A DNA stretch of 64,000 nt from Autumnicola psychrophila (lineage in GTDB: Bacteria; Bacteroidota; Bacteroidia; Flavobacteriales; Flavobacteriaceae), in contig NZ_JAVRHN010000012.1 of the NCBI RefSeq assembly GCF_031846645.1, positions 52,884 through 116,883 of the forward strand. The letters run 5' to 3'. The notes beneath the pieces were generated by a model, which ran no database searches, was not told where the DNA came from, and saw nothing but the letters and a program-made list of their open reading frames with translations. The position numbers and the translations under genes are program-made. Below, one piece after another: positions 35,591 to 44,652 of this stretch; the stretch's first letter is position 1, and the number at the start of each line of letters is the position of its first letter.

Positions 35591-36073
35591 TCACCTTCGA
35601 TGCCATCTCCTGGTAAACCACCAACTACTTATTTGTAAAAAGGCGGTCAGCACGACTGAAGCTATAAAATGCTGCAGAATTAGAAAAGTGAGTATGGGAT
35701 AATCACCAACGTTTATAGCATTGGAATAAAAATTATTCGGAATATCCTGAATGTAAAAACCCAGCACACCAAATGCTACAACAAGGAAACCGTAAGTAAT
35801 ATAAAACAGAAAATTCTCCTCTATAGTCCATTTCCTATAGACCGCAAAAGCGACCATTAGAATCCAGGTTATCCATATACTAACAAGGCAATTCTGAAGC
35901 GTAGACTGAAATTCCTCCATAGTTCCGCTTTCTTCTTCTAACCCTGTAAGCTGAAAAAAAGAAATAATCGGATAAACTAGAACAAGCGCCAGAATTATTA
36001 AAAAAATCTTTCCGGTTTTAGATTTTATTATATTGCTGGAAGTCTTTATGTTCTTTTTTGAAGAGTTCCTCAT
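35591..36073 (-). CDS. Hypothetical four-helix membrane protein at the end of the glyco-operon
   Basis: A 160-residue basic-tailed membrane protein with four hydrophobic segments (residues about 22-42, 65-85, 93-112, 128-150). The ATG at 36073 overlaps the end of the UDP-xylose synthase gene by 56 bases, an unusually long overlap. No closer start codon was seen, so the overlap may be real, or a rarer start is used. I do not recognise the family. As last gene of the operon it could anchor or move the product, which is speculation. Confidence 0.66.
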   Translation of the reverse strand: MRNSSKKNIKTSSNIIKSKTGKIFLIILALVLVYPIISFFQLTGLEEESGTMEEFQSTLQNCLVSIWITWILMVAFAVYRKWTIEENFLFYITYGFLVVAFGVLGFYIQDIPNNFYSNAINVGDYPILTFLILQHFIASVVLTAFLQISSWWFTRRWHRR

Positions 36074-37004
36074 CACTTAAATTTTTGAAATATTCATAAG
36101 TTTTAGCGAAACCTTCTTTTCTTGAAACTACGGGGAACCAATCCAAGATTTCGTTGGCTTTCGTAATATCTGGTTTCCTTTGCGAAGGATCATCCTTTGG
36201 AAGCGGTTTATTAACTACCTTTTGGTCGCTTCCTGTAAGATCCAAAATTTCGTGTACCAACTCATTTATTGTAATTTCTTCTGGATTACCAATATTCACA
36301 GGATAAGAATAATTACTCATCAATAGTTTGTAAATTCCTTCTACCTGGTCATCTACATAACAAAAAGAGCGGGTCTGGCTTCCATCACCAAAGATCGTAA
36401 AATCCTCCCCGCGCAATGCCTGACCTATAAATGCAGGAATTACCCGGCCATCATTTAACCTCATCCTGGGACCGTACGTATCAAAAATACGAACAATACG
36501 CGTTTCGAGACCATGAATCCTGTGGTAGGCCATCGTAATGGATTCCATGAACCTTTTCGCCTCATCATACACTCCGCGGGGCCCTATGGTGTTTACATTA
36601 CCGTAGTAATCTTCGGTTTGTGGATGTACAAGGGGATCACCATAAACTTCAGAAGTAGAAGCAATAAGAATTCGTGCCTTCTTTTCCTTTGCAAGCCCCA
36701 GCAGGTTGTGCGTTCCCATAGCCCCTACCTTTAAGGTCTGAATAGGGATTTTAAGGTAATCTATGGGACTGGCGGGTGACGCAAAATGCAAAATATAATC
36801 CAGCTCGCCCGGCACATGCACAAATGTCGTTACATCGTGATGATAAAATTCAAAATTGGGAAGTTTAAACAAGTGCTCTATGTTGCCAAGATCCCCCGTA
36901 ATGAGATTATCCATCGCAACAACATCAAAACCTTCTTCAATAAATTTATCACATAAATGCGATCCTAAAAAGCCTGCTGCTCCTGTTATTAATACTCTAC
37001 CCAT
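36018..37004 (-). CDS. UDP-glucuronate decarboxylase (UDP-xylose synthase), SDR family
   Basis: A 328-residue extended SDR. It has the NAD motif TGAAGFLGSH (residues 7-16), the TSEVYGDP segment (117-124), the UDP-xylose synthase hallmark GPRGVYDEAKRF with catalytic Tyr 146 and Lys 150, and the late RSFCYVDDQVEG. It converts UDP-glucuronate into UDP-xylose, a sugar donor. It sits with at least four glycosyltransferases, which suggests that xylose (or a derivative) is part of the product. Confidence 0.9.
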   Translation of the reverse strand: MGRVLITGAAGFLGSHLCDKFIEEGFDVVAMDNLITGDLGNIEHLFKLPNFEFYHHDVTTFVHVPGELDYILHFASPASPIDYLKIPIQTLKVGAMGTHNLLGLAKEKKARILIASTSEVYGDPLVHPQTEDYYGNVNTIGPRGVYDEAKRFMESITMAYHRIHGLETRIVRIFDTYGPRMRLNDGRVIPAFIGQALRGEDFTIFGDGSQTRSFCYVDDQVEGIYKLLMSNYSYPVNIGNPEEITINELVHEILDLTGSDQKVVNKPLPKDDPSQRKPDITKANEILDWFPVVSRKEGFAKTYEYFKNLSDEELFKKEHKDFQQYNKI

Positions 37005-37050
37005 AGATATTTATTCCAAAGCTAATACTCAAACCGATAATTGACGTTTT

Positions 37051-37335
37051 CTAGTCCTTGTTCACAAATTTGTTAAAACGACTTTCACTACCATCTTTCG
37101 TTTTTTCCTGGTATAAGAATTCCAAATCGTTTTCATCAAAAATAGTGAAAAATTTATCCCAGGAAATTTCTTCCAGGCTTTCTTCTGCTCCTCCGGGAAA
37201 ATCAATTCTCAGGAGTCCGCCGCCTTTACCAGTGTCTCCCGTTCCTTTGACTACAGCAGGTTTTCCATCCCGCTCTTCAGCCCATTTTTGAATCGTTTTG
37301 TGATCTTTTGTTGTTTTTGAATCTTGAGTTGCCAT
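37051..37335 (-). CDS. Small conserved protein (often mislabelled glucan branching enzyme)
   Basis: A 94-residue soluble protein with KTIQKWAEERDGKPAVVKGT, GGGLLRIDFPGG, SLEEISWDKFFTIFDENDLEFLYQ. Close relatives occur widely in Proteobacteria and others, commonly under the label 1,4-alpha-glucan branching enzyme, which is wrong for a protein of this size. The function is unknown. It is inside the operon, 46 bases before the UDP-xylose synthase gene and 21 after the methyltransferase gene. Confidence 0.8.
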   Translation of the reverse strand: MATQDSKTTKDHKTIQKWAEERDGKPAVVKGTGDTGKGGGLLRIDFPGGAEESLEEISWDKFFTIFDENDLEFLYQEKTKDGSESRFNKFVNKD

Positions 37336-37356
37336 AATTTCTAAATTTTAAATTAA

Positions 37357-38151
37357 TTACTTCTTCGTTTTCTTCTCCACTTCTTTCTTCCAGTCTTTGC
37401 CCACTGCAGAAAGATATTCTGAATAATTCCAGGTTTCAAGGCTGGATTTCAGTTCTTCGTCTTTTTCAGCAATATATGTTTCATCTTCAGGCATTCCGGT
37501 GACTTTGAAGCCACAACTTTTAAGTATGGAAATAATTCCCTGATGGTTTGGCGCCCACCAATTGGTAGGATCACCCGCCAGTTTGTTCTCGATAAATGCC
37601 ATTTTTGGCCATGCATCAGATTTCATGATTTCCCTTTTATGAAATTCCACATCTTCCGGAATTCCCATTTCTTCTTTCCCCGGAAGGGAAAGTGTCTGAA
37701 AAACCATCATCCTGGTTGTTTTTTGGGACAAAATATCCATTGCCAGAAGCGGATATCTTAAATGATAAAAGACTCCCATGAACCAAACCAGGTCAAACTT
37801 TTCTTCAGAATGGGCAAAATCATAAACTTGCATTTGCTTAAAAGTTATCTGATCTTCTAAACCAAATTGTTTTGCAGTCCATCTCGCCTGTTTTAAATAA
37901 TGTTCATCGAGATCTATTCCGGTAACCTCAGCACCTCTTTTTGCCAATTCTATGGAATAAAAGCCCGCGTTGCAGCCAATGTCCAGCACTTTCCAACCGG
38001 TCAAATCCTGCGGAACAGCATCTTTTATATTCTTCCACTTAAACGCCGGAAAATCACCTAAAAAATGATCTGTGGCGGTCTGGTTTCCATCAGGAAGATG
38101 AATATTATGGAACCAGGGTTCCAGTTGTTTTATTTCGGTTTCGGTTGACAT
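37357..38151 (-). CDS. SAM-dependent methyltransferase (TIGR04290-like)
   Basis: A 264-residue class I methyltransferase with motif I VLDIGCNAGFYSIELAKRG, the acidic end of strand 2 (GIDLDEHYLKQAR) and FDLVWFMGVFYHLRYP as motif IV. The N-terminal WFHNIHLPDG and the later NWWAPNHQG resemble the TIGR04290 family, which as I recall is found next to glycosyltransferases. It would methylate a sugar or sugar-linked intermediate. Eleven bases separate it from the first CgeB-like gene. Confidence 0.82.
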   Translation of the reverse strand: MSTETEIKQLEPWFHNIHLPDGNQTATDHFLGDFPAFKWKNIKDAVPQDLTGWKVLDIGCNAGFYSIELAKRGAEVTGIDLDEHYLKQARWTAKQFGLEDQITFKQMQVYDFAHSEEKFDLVWFMGVFYHLRYPLLAMDILSQKTTRMMVFQTLSLPGKEEMGIPEDVEFHKREIMKSDAWPKMAFIENKLAGDPTNWWAPNHQGIISILKSCGFKVTGMPEDETYIAEKDEELKSSLETWNYSEYLSAVGKDWKKEVEKKTKK

Positions 38152-38162
38152 TTTACTACGAT

Positions 38163-39236
38163 TTAAATTTTTGAAGTTTCAAGAGCCTCTATTACATAAG
38201 TCTCCAGTTCTTTAGCGCGCGCTTTAGCGGTGTGATGTTTCAGTACTTTTTGCCTGGCGTTCTCTCCAATTTGCCTTCTCTCCTCCTCTCCTATAGATTT
38301 GAAACATTGTTTCACATCTGCGGCACTACCTGCTATCAGGATTTCCTTATTTATTTCGAAAATACTATCTATTCCATTCCAGAAATCAGAAATAATCGGA
38401 ACACCACATGCAGCAGCTTCGAATAACCTCACGCTCGGGGAATAACCCGCCCGTATCATGTCTTCCCGGGTAACATTCAGCGTATATTTTTGAGAATTAT
38501 AAAATTCGCGATGCTGTGCCGGCGGCAAGTGATCTATCCGCTCTACATTTTGTGACCATTCACAATCTTCAGGGTAATTTGGACCTGCTACCACAAAATT
38601 TTTCTGCGGATACTCGGCTGCAGGTTGATTCAGTAATTTACTTACTGTTGGTTGTCTATCAGGACTGTACGTTCCCAGGTATCCCATTTGCCATTTCTTA
38701 TCCAGGTCTTCAGGATAATATAAATCGGGATCTACAGAGCAGTACAACGCTTTTGCATTGGGTGATCCATAATGATTTTCCAGATGGTGAAGAATAGAGC
38801 CTCCCGAAAATGATAAATACATATCGTATTTGCTGATAATTTCCGGATCCAGATACTCGTAATCCTTCCGCTCCAGTTTCGCCAGTGTTACCGGCGTATC
38901 TATATCATAAAAGGCTGTCAATCCCTTTGCGGTGTCTATTGCCCAATTCCCGACCTCAACACCCTGCTGGACGTAAGAACCGACAATCACAACATCTGCA
39001 TTAGCAACAGCATCTTGGTAGTCCTCTTTTAACTCATCGTTGGTTTTATATAAACCAAGCTCACAAAATTCCGGATTGGGCAAATCCCTGTTATTTGCAT
39101 AATATGGTACATCTTTTTCCAAAAAAAGAATGTCGTGGCCGAGAGCTTTGAGTTCCTTTAGCAGCGCTCTAAAGGTCGTGGCATGGCCATTACCCCAGGA
39201 AGAAGTTACCGATAATCCTATAATTACAAATTTCAT
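38163..39236 (-). CDS. CgeB-like glycosyltransferase 1
   Basis: A 357-residue protein related to CgeB, the spore-coat glycosyltransferase-like family. The N-terminal domain starts IGLSVTSSWGNGHATTFRALLKEL (shown in part: SVTSSWGNGHATTFRAL) and the C-terminal domain carries GYSPSVRLFEAAACGVPIISDFW, the nucleotide-sugar-binding stretch (in part: SVRLFEAAACGVPIIS). It has a GT-B layout. Two more genes of the same type follow upstream, suggesting successive sugar additions. Acceptor and donor are not known. Confidence 0.83.
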   Translation of the reverse strand: MKFVIIGLSVTSSWGNGHATTFRALLKELKALGHDILFLEKDVPYYANNRDLPNPEFCELGLYKTNDELKEDYQDAVANADVVIVGSYVQQGVEVGNWAIDTAKGLTAFYDIDTPVTLAKLERKDYEYLDPEIISKYDMYLSFSGGSILHHLENHYGSPNAKALYCSVDPDLYYPEDLDKKWQMGYLGTYSPDRQPTVSKLLNQPAAEYPQKNFVVAGPNYPEDCEWSQNVERIDHLPPAQHREFYNSQKYTLNVTREDMIRAGYSPSVRLFEAAACGVPIISDFWNGIDSIFEINKEILIAGSAADVKQCFKSIGEEERRQIGENARQKVLKHHTAKARAKELETYVIEALETSKI

Positions 39237-39251
39237 ATCCAGTTTATTGAT

Positions 39252-40358
39252 TTAATCCACAGATTTTGCTTCTCCGTATAGCTTTCTTGAGATCACCGAC
39301 TCCAACAGCTCGGCGCGATGCTCGTAGGTGTGCTTTTCAAGGACTTTTTTATAAGCTGCTTCGCCTATTTTCTTAGCCCTTTCTGGAGTTAATTCTGAAA
39401 TTACTTTTTTCACTTCTTCTCCGCTTTTCACGACAATTATTTCTTCATCGGGTTCAAAGAAAGTGGCAATTCCCTTCCAGTAATCGGTGATAATACAGGC
39501 TCCTGCTCCGGCAGCCTCAAAAACCCGGGTTGCCGGTGAGAATCCGTACTTCGCCATACTATCCCTGCTTATATTTAAAACCGCCATAGGCGTACAGTTG
39601 AATGCATTGTGATCTTTTGTATAAATGTGCCCCAAATAATCAACATTATCGGGCATCTTCTTATCTCCCCAGCCGCTACCTCCAATCAGAAATTTATGAT
39701 CTGGAAGCTCTTTTGCTGGTTTTAAGAAGAATTCTTCCACACGCTTTTCCCTGTCTGGTAAGCGATTACCAAGAAAAGCCAGGCTTCCCTCAAATTTTTC
39801 TTCAGGATCTACAGGATAATGCGTGTCGGTATCCAGCGCGTTATAAATCGGGATACATTTTTTTGCACCATTCTTTTCATAAGCGTCAATAACCGGTTGC
39901 CCGCCGCCATAAGTGAGTACAAAATCGTACTGCGGAATGAGTTCTCTAAAAGGATCATTTTCGTCCTTTTCAATTCTGTCTAACGTAGCCGGAGCATCAA
40001 CGTCCCAGAAAATGATAAGGTTATTCTCGCTTTTCATTTTTGCCACTTCGGCCTCCAGAAAATCGTCAAAAGCACCCACTCCGCTCGCTTTGATGATCAC
40101 ATCTGACTCTTCCTGAGCCTTCCGGAGTAATCCTCTTAAGCTGATTTTATCCTTTTCATAAACAATTACATTGCACCAGTCGGGATCATCGATATCCCTG
40201 TGTTGCTGGCGCTCAAAAATATCGGGCTCATAAAAAGTTACTTCATGCCCCATTGTATGTAGGGCTTTTACAATTCCGCGGTAATATGTGGCCGCGCCGT
40301 TCCAGTAGGCAGAGACGATACTGGATCCAAAAAATGCTATCTTAAGTTTATTTTCCAT
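39252..40358 (-). CDS. CgeB-like glycosyltransferase 2
   Basis: A 368-residue GT-B protein homologous to its two neighbours: SIVSAYWNGAATYYRGIV at the start, FVLTYGGGQPVIDAYE in the middle, and PATRVFEAAGAGACIITDYW near the end as the donor-binding stretch. A conserved FWDVDAPATL segment is also found as YDIDTPVTL in the gene at 38163. It overlaps the third copy by 11 bases. The substrates are unknown. Confidence 0.83.
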   Translation of the reverse strand: MENKLKIAFFGSSIVSAYWNGAATYYRGIVKALHTMGHEVTFYEPDIFERQQHRDIDDPDWCNVIVYEKDKISLRGLLRKAQEESDVIIKASGVGAFDDFLEAEVAKMKSENNLIIFWDVDAPATLDRIEKDENDPFRELIPQYDFVLTYGGGQPVIDAYEKNGAKKCIPIYNALDTDTHYPVDPEEKFEGSLAFLGNRLPDREKRVEEFFLKPAKELPDHKFLIGGSGWGDKKMPDNVDYLGHIYTKDHNAFNCTPMAVLNISRDSMAKYGFSPATRVFEAAGAGACIITDYWKGIATFFEPDEEIIVVKSGEEVKKVISELTPERAKKIGEAAYKKVLEKHTYEHRAELLESVISRKLYGEAKSVD

Positions 40359-41475
40359 TGTTGATCTTCATTTCATCCGCTAAAGGCGATTCAATTTCAT
40401 CAATTATTTGTTCGAGTTCGTCCACTCTGTGCGCACAGGTATGCTTTTCCAGAATAGTTTCCCGTCCATTTTCTGAAAGACTTTTTGCAAGTTGAGCACT
40501 CTTTAAAACTTCAGCTATCCTGTAACTCATCGTATTTCCATCTTTGGCCATGAGATAATCTTCACCCGGTGTAAAAAGGTTTTCTGCATCTTCCCAGGGC
40601 GAGCAGATAAGTGGAATTCCGCAGGAAAGTGCTTCGAACGGCCTGATGGTCGGTATTCCCGGCAACATCTCCACATATGGCCTTCTGGGAACATGTACAG
40701 TAACTTTATACTTTGAAAAGACTTCCGGTACTTTATAATTTGGAAGCCAGCCCCCATACTCAATTCCTGCGTCTTTTAGTGCCTGCTTAGCTTTTTCAGG
40801 ATATCTTACGCCATACACCTTCGCCTTTATACCCAGTTCTTTTATAGGTTCTATCAGGAATTCCATTAATTCCTCGGTACGTTCATTATCACCCCAGTTT
40901 CCAATCCATACCAAATCACCTTCTTTCTCCTCATTACGATTGGGTTTGAAAAGATCTGCATCTGCAGCTTCATGCCAGGTCCAGACTTGGTTTACCCATT
41001 TCTTCTCCTGATAAATTTTCCTAATTACTTCTCCAAAAACCAGAGCTCCATCATAATTACTGAAGTCGTATTTTTCCATGCTTTCTTCATCAGAAACTGC
41101 ACGGTGATGTGTATCGTGAAACAGTAATTTATATCCGTACTCTTTCTTTTTCTTCCCTATTTCGGCAACCAGTTCAGGACTGTTCCACTCGTGAACAATT
41201 ACCACATCTGCACCACTTAAAATGTTCTGATAGTTCAGCTTTTTCTGCGGATTATAAAACTGTGGATTTAAAGTGGGATAATATTTCCTGAATTCGTCCA
41301 GTTTTTCTGCTCCATGGTCTTTTATGAGGTTATTTAAGCTCCATCCGCCTTCCGGCTCATATACATCCACTTCATGCCCCCTCTTTTTGAGTTCCTTTAC
41401 GATTCCTCGCAGGAAGTGAGCATTTCCATGGTTCCAGTCGGAGTACAACGAATGATAAAACATCACAAAATTCAT
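40348..41475 (-). CDS. CgeB-like glycosyltransferase 3
   Basis: A 375-residue GT-B protein: YHSLYSDWNHGNAHFLRGIV at the start, VIVHEWNSPELVAEIG in the N domain, and the donor-binding stretch PTIRPFEALSCGIPLICSPW. It is the most divergent of the three tandem copies. Overlaps of 4 and 11 bases with its neighbours indicate translational coupling. Acceptor and donor are unknown. Confidence 0.83.
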   Translation of the reverse strand: MNFVMFYHSLYSDWNHGNAHFLRGIVKELKKRGHEVDVYEPEGGWSLNNLIKDHGAEKLDEFRKYYPTLNPQFYNPQKKLNYQNILSGADVVIVHEWNSPELVAEIGKKKKEYGYKLLFHDTHHRAVSDEESMEKYDFSNYDGALVFGEVIRKIYQEKKWVNQVWTWHEAADADLFKPNRNEEKEGDLVWIGNWGDNERTEELMEFLIEPIKELGIKAKVYGVRYPEKAKQALKDAGIEYGGWLPNYKVPEVFSKYKVTVHVPRRPYVEMLPGIPTIRPFEALSCGIPLICSPWEDAENLFTPGEDYLMAKDGNTMSYRIAEVLKSAQLAKSLSENGRETILEKHTCAHRVDELEQIIDEIESPLADEMKINNGK

Positions 41476-42578
41476 AAGCTTGGGATTAATTGGTTAATAT
41501 CAGTTTTTCTGGATACGATAAGTCGTTTATACAAAGCGGCATATTCTGAACCCATTTTTTGAAGATTGTAAGCTTCAGACTGAGATTGGGCTTTTTTAGC
41601 CATTACTTCCCGGTATTCTTTATCTTCTATTAACTGAAGGATTTCTTTCTCTGTATCCTCAGGATTTTCAGGGTCAAAAAATGAAGCGGCTGAAGACCAG
41701 AGTTCTTTAAGAGTTTCAATATTGCTAAGAGCGAGTGCACAACCGGCTTTAGCTGCTTCCAGAATAGCCAATCCAAAAGGTTCATATTTCGTAGGACTTG
41801 CAAAAATCGCAGCTCTTTGCATCATATTCCAGGCTTCTTCAGAAGATAATTCTCCCAGGAACCGGACATTTTCAATTTCTACTTCTTTACCCGTATTTGG
41901 ATTTACATTATTCCCGGCAATATACACGGGCCACGGTAAGTTTTTTGCAATTCGGGATAGTAGGCTTAGGTTTTTAGCTTCGTCCCAGATCCTTCCCATA
42001 CAAAGGATAAAATTTTCTTTTTCTACTTCTTCTGAAAATTCTAATTCCCTCCCGTTATAGATAACATCTGTAGGCGACTTCACGTTATGAACCCGCACCG
42101 CTTTCTCCAGAATTGCTTTTGTAGGACTCACTACAATATCTGAAGTATTCAATGAATCCTTTACCAATGCTGTATATCTACTCCAGGCAGAAGGTGCTGA
42201 AGTACCTTTTACAGCCTGCCACCAGGTTTGCACGCAGGAGTGGTAAACGGTAACAATTGGGCAGGACCAAAAATTTTCTATGTGCGCATAATTGTTAAAA
42301 TGAACAACATCGGGATGTATTGTCTGATAAATGGAAGCGATCCACTTATGCGCCTTCTCCAGGTCTTCCCAAGGATCCTGCATCCATTCTAACTTGTAAT
42401 CACTTTTATACAGGACGATATTTGCCATTTTTGATGCCTCTCTTTCCTGCTCTGCTGTGGGCCACGCACCCATTGCCGCCAGGTGAACCTCAATATTATG
42501 CTCATTTAACGCTTTGCATAATTCCAGCGAATAGGTCCACACGCCGCCAACCGTATCTGTCGTCATTAATATTTTCAT
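41472..42578 (-). CDS. GT4-type glycosyltransferase
   Basis: A 368-residue GT-B enzyme of family GT4. The start MKILMTTDTVGGVWTYSLEL has the family Gly-Gly, and FASPTKYEPFGLAILEAAKA is the EX7E-type donor-binding motif. Three starts are possible: a TTG at 42605, an ATG at 42593 and the ATG at 42578. The last is chosen because it gives the usual N-terminus and a four-base gap to the preceding gene. It overlaps the CgeB-like gene 3 by four bases. Confidence 0.88.
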   Translation of the reverse strand: MKILMTTDTVGGVWTYSLELCKALNEHNIEVHLAAMGAWPTAEQEREASKMANIVLYKSDYKLEWMQDPWEDLEKAHKWIASIYQTIHPDVVHFNNYAHIENFWSCPIVTVYHSCVQTWWQAVKGTSAPSAWSRYTALVKDSLNTSDIVVSPTKAILEKAVRVHNVKSPTDVIYNGRELEFSEEVEKENFILCMGRIWDEAKNLSLLSRIAKNLPWPVYIAGNNVNPNTGKEVEIENVRFLGELSSEEAWNMMQRAAIFASPTKYEPFGLAILEAAKAGCALALSNIETLKELWSSAASFFDPENPEDTEKEILQLIEDKEYREVMAKKAQSQSEAYNLQKMGSEYAALYKRLIVSRKTDINQLIPSL

Positions 42579-42582
42579 CCTG

Positions 42583-43605
42583 TTATCTTCCATATATACG
42601 GTCAATTATTCTACTTGTTTTTATAAATTCTTCCGCCGGTTCTTTATCGAATCCTTTTCCTTCAGAAAGTGCATTTGCCCAAACCACTCCGGCACGGCCA
42701 CTCCAGTCGTCGGGAGGGGTTATGAGCGTTTCTGTTTGTGTTCCTGTATATTTTTCAGCTTTAAAATCGTAAAAAGAACCATTTACATTTTTAAAAGCAG
42801 CTCCACCTTTGGTTCCATAAAAACGGGCTTCAATTATTGCTTCTTTTCCTGCGGAAAGGTTCCAGGAACATTGCAGATTTATGGTGGTATCTTTTTCTGA
42901 AGTCATCGCAACGCTTGCAAAATCTTCTACATCTTTATTGAAAGAAGTCAGCTTTTTTCCGTGCTTATAAAGGTTACTTTTCACCTCATTTATTTCCGGA
43001 AAATTGAGCGTCCATAAAGCGAGGTCAATTAAATGAATTCCAAGATCCATAACACAACCCCCGCCAGATTTATTGATATCGTAAAACCATTCTTTGTCGG
43101 GTCCGTAGGCATTATGAAAAACAAGATCGGCTGCATAAATTTCACCAATTTCGCCATTCTGAATTAGATCGTAAACCGCCTTAAATGCTTTTGTGTACCT
43201 GTAAGACAAATCTACCGCCAGAAGTTTATTTGTTTTTTCAGCCGCTTTCACCACTTCTGAAACTTCAGTAGCAGTGCGACCCAACGGCTTCTGACAAAAA
43301 ACTGATTTTCCAGCTTCTAAAGCTTCAATGGATTGCTGCGCATGCATTGCACTGGGAGTAGCGATTACGATCCCGTCTAAATCATCATTTTCATAAAGCT
43401 CTGAAGGTGAATTGGCAATTATCGCATTTGTTGCACTTTTCAGCGCTTCGTCAGCATTATCTTTTGATGGTTCTGCTATGACCAGCGCTTCGGCATTGGA
43501 ATTTTTTAGAAGAACTTCCATTCTATTCCTGCCAATCCAGCCTACGCCAATAAAGCCAAGAGCGAGTGTTTTATTAAAATTTTCAGTTGGTAGTGTTGTA
43601 ATCAT
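42583..43605 (-). CDS. Gfo/Idh/MocA family oxidoreductase
   Basis: A 340-residue protein with an N-terminal Rossmann domain (LGFIGVGWIGRNRMEVL), the conserved FCQKPLGRTATEV motif (EKP-type, here QKP) and a C-terminal alpha/beta domain with GGGCVMDLGIHLIDLALW (in part: GGCVMDLGIHLIDLAL). Such enzymes oxidise or reduce sugars and inositols with NAD(P). In this operon it may shape the sugar donor or the acceptor. The usual Glu of EKP is Gln here, which is found in some members. Confidence 0.87.
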   Translation of the reverse strand: MITTLPTENFNKTLALGFIGVGWIGRNRMEVLLKNSNAEALVIAEPSKDNADEALKSATNAIIANSPSELYENDDLDGIVIATPSAMHAQQSIEALEAGKSVFCQKPLGRTATEVSEVVKAAEKTNKLLAVDLSYRYTKAFKAVYDLIQNGEIGEIYAADLVFHNAYGPDKEWFYDINKSGGGCVMDLGIHLIDLALWTLNFPEINEVKSNLYKHGKKLTSFNKDVEDFASVAMTSEKDTTINLQCSWNLSAGKEAIIEARFYGTKGGAAFKNVNGSFYDFKAEKYTGTQTETLITPPDDWSGRAGVVWANALSEGKGFDKEPAEEFIKTSRIIDRIYGR

Positions 43606-43635
43606 TCTAATATCTATGGTTGATTAAATTGTCCT

Positions 43636-44652
43636 TTACTGCCGGTTTAATACGAGCGCTTTAATAAACCCGTCTGGTCTTTCCTTTAAATTATTAAAGG
43701 CGTTTTCCATTTCATCGAGTGAAAATGTATGTGTAAAAAGAGGAAAAGGATCCATTTCTTTCTTCTGAATAGCAACAACTGCGGCTTTTATTCCGTCTAC
43801 ATATTTTTGAGGATCACGTTCATGTGCACTTATCATGTCTATCCCGCGCCAGTTCAGCATTTGCACATTTAAACTGCGCATACCATCCTGGTGAAAACCT
43901 GCGACGATGAGCTTTCCTCTTTCGCCGGTGAGTTCTATAGAAAGGTTTAGTGGCCATTCTTTTCCTGTCGCTTCCACTACACGTTCACAGAAATCACCAC
44001 CTGTTATTTCCTTAACCTGTTCAATAATTTTATAGTGATCATCCATCTTGACGGTTTCATCTGCCCCGGCTTCTACAGCCGCATCAAGCGAAAATTGCCT
44101 TCTGGAGATCGCGATAACTTTTGCTCCTTTGGATTTTGCCAATTGTATTAAAAGCAATCCCAGGAAACCGCATCCAACAATTGCTACAGTCTGTCCACGC
44201 TGGATATCAGTCCTGGAAAAGATATTCATTGCACAACCTAAAGGCTCTCCGGGAAAAGGTTTATCATCAAGGAAGTCCGGTAATTTTACCAGGTTTTCCG
44301 GTTTGGCAATATCATAAGTAGCGTAAGCATTATAGGTTAACCCTGTAACCCTTTCTCCTACCGCAAATCCTTTCACGTCCTCTCCCACGGCGTCTATAAT
44401 CCCCCAGCCTTCATGGCCCGGATTTCCTTTTTCCACCGGATAATCGAACCAGTCACGACCTTCCCACACAGGAATATTTGAGGCGCATACTCCGCTTCCC
44501 TGCAATTTTATCCGTACTTCTTCTTTTCCCGGTTCAGGTATTTCAGATTCTGTGGCGACCACTTTCCCCGGACTTTCAATTACGGCAGATTTATAAACTT
44601 CTTCCTCGTTAGGAAGTGACGGTATTTCCTGTAGTGTTCTGGTCATTCTCAT
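43636..44652 (-). CDS. Zinc-dependent alcohol dehydrogenase (MDR family)
   Basis: A 338-residue medium-chain dehydrogenase. The N-terminal catalytic domain has GSGVCASNIPVWEG, GHEGWGIIDAVGEDV and GERVTGL; the NAD domain has VAIVGCGFLGLLLIQLAKSKG. The structural four-Cys zinc lobe of classical enzymes is not visible (the region around AYATYDIAKPENL lacks the Cys cluster). The catalytic Cys and His-Glu are present. Start overlaps the fusion gene by four bases. It may oxidise a polyol or sugar. Confidence 0.86.
   Translation of the reverse strand: MRMTRTLQEIPSLPNEEEVYKSAVIESPGKVVATESEIPEPGKEEVRIKLQGSGVCASNIPVWEGRDWFDYPVEKGNPGHEGWGIIDAVGEDVKGFAVGERVTGLTYNAYATYDIAKPENLVKLPDFLDDKPFPGEPLGCAMNIFSRTDIQRGQTVAIVGCGFLGLLLIQLAKSKGAKVIAISRRQFSLDAAVEAGADETVKMDDHYKIIEQVKEITGGDFCERVVEATGKEWPLNLSIELTGERGKLIVAGFHQDGMRSLNVQMLNWRGIDMISAHERDPQKYVDGIKAAVVAIQKKEMDPFPLFTHTFSLDEMENAFNNLKERPDGFIKALVLNRQ

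Noticed and set aside
43412..43424. TTGGCAATTATCG inside the Gfo/Idh/MocA gene, and TTGCAATTTTCGGCATT inside the MFS gene (34393-34409)
   Set aside because: Both are in frame within conserved coding sequence and may be chance matches; not counted as element copies.
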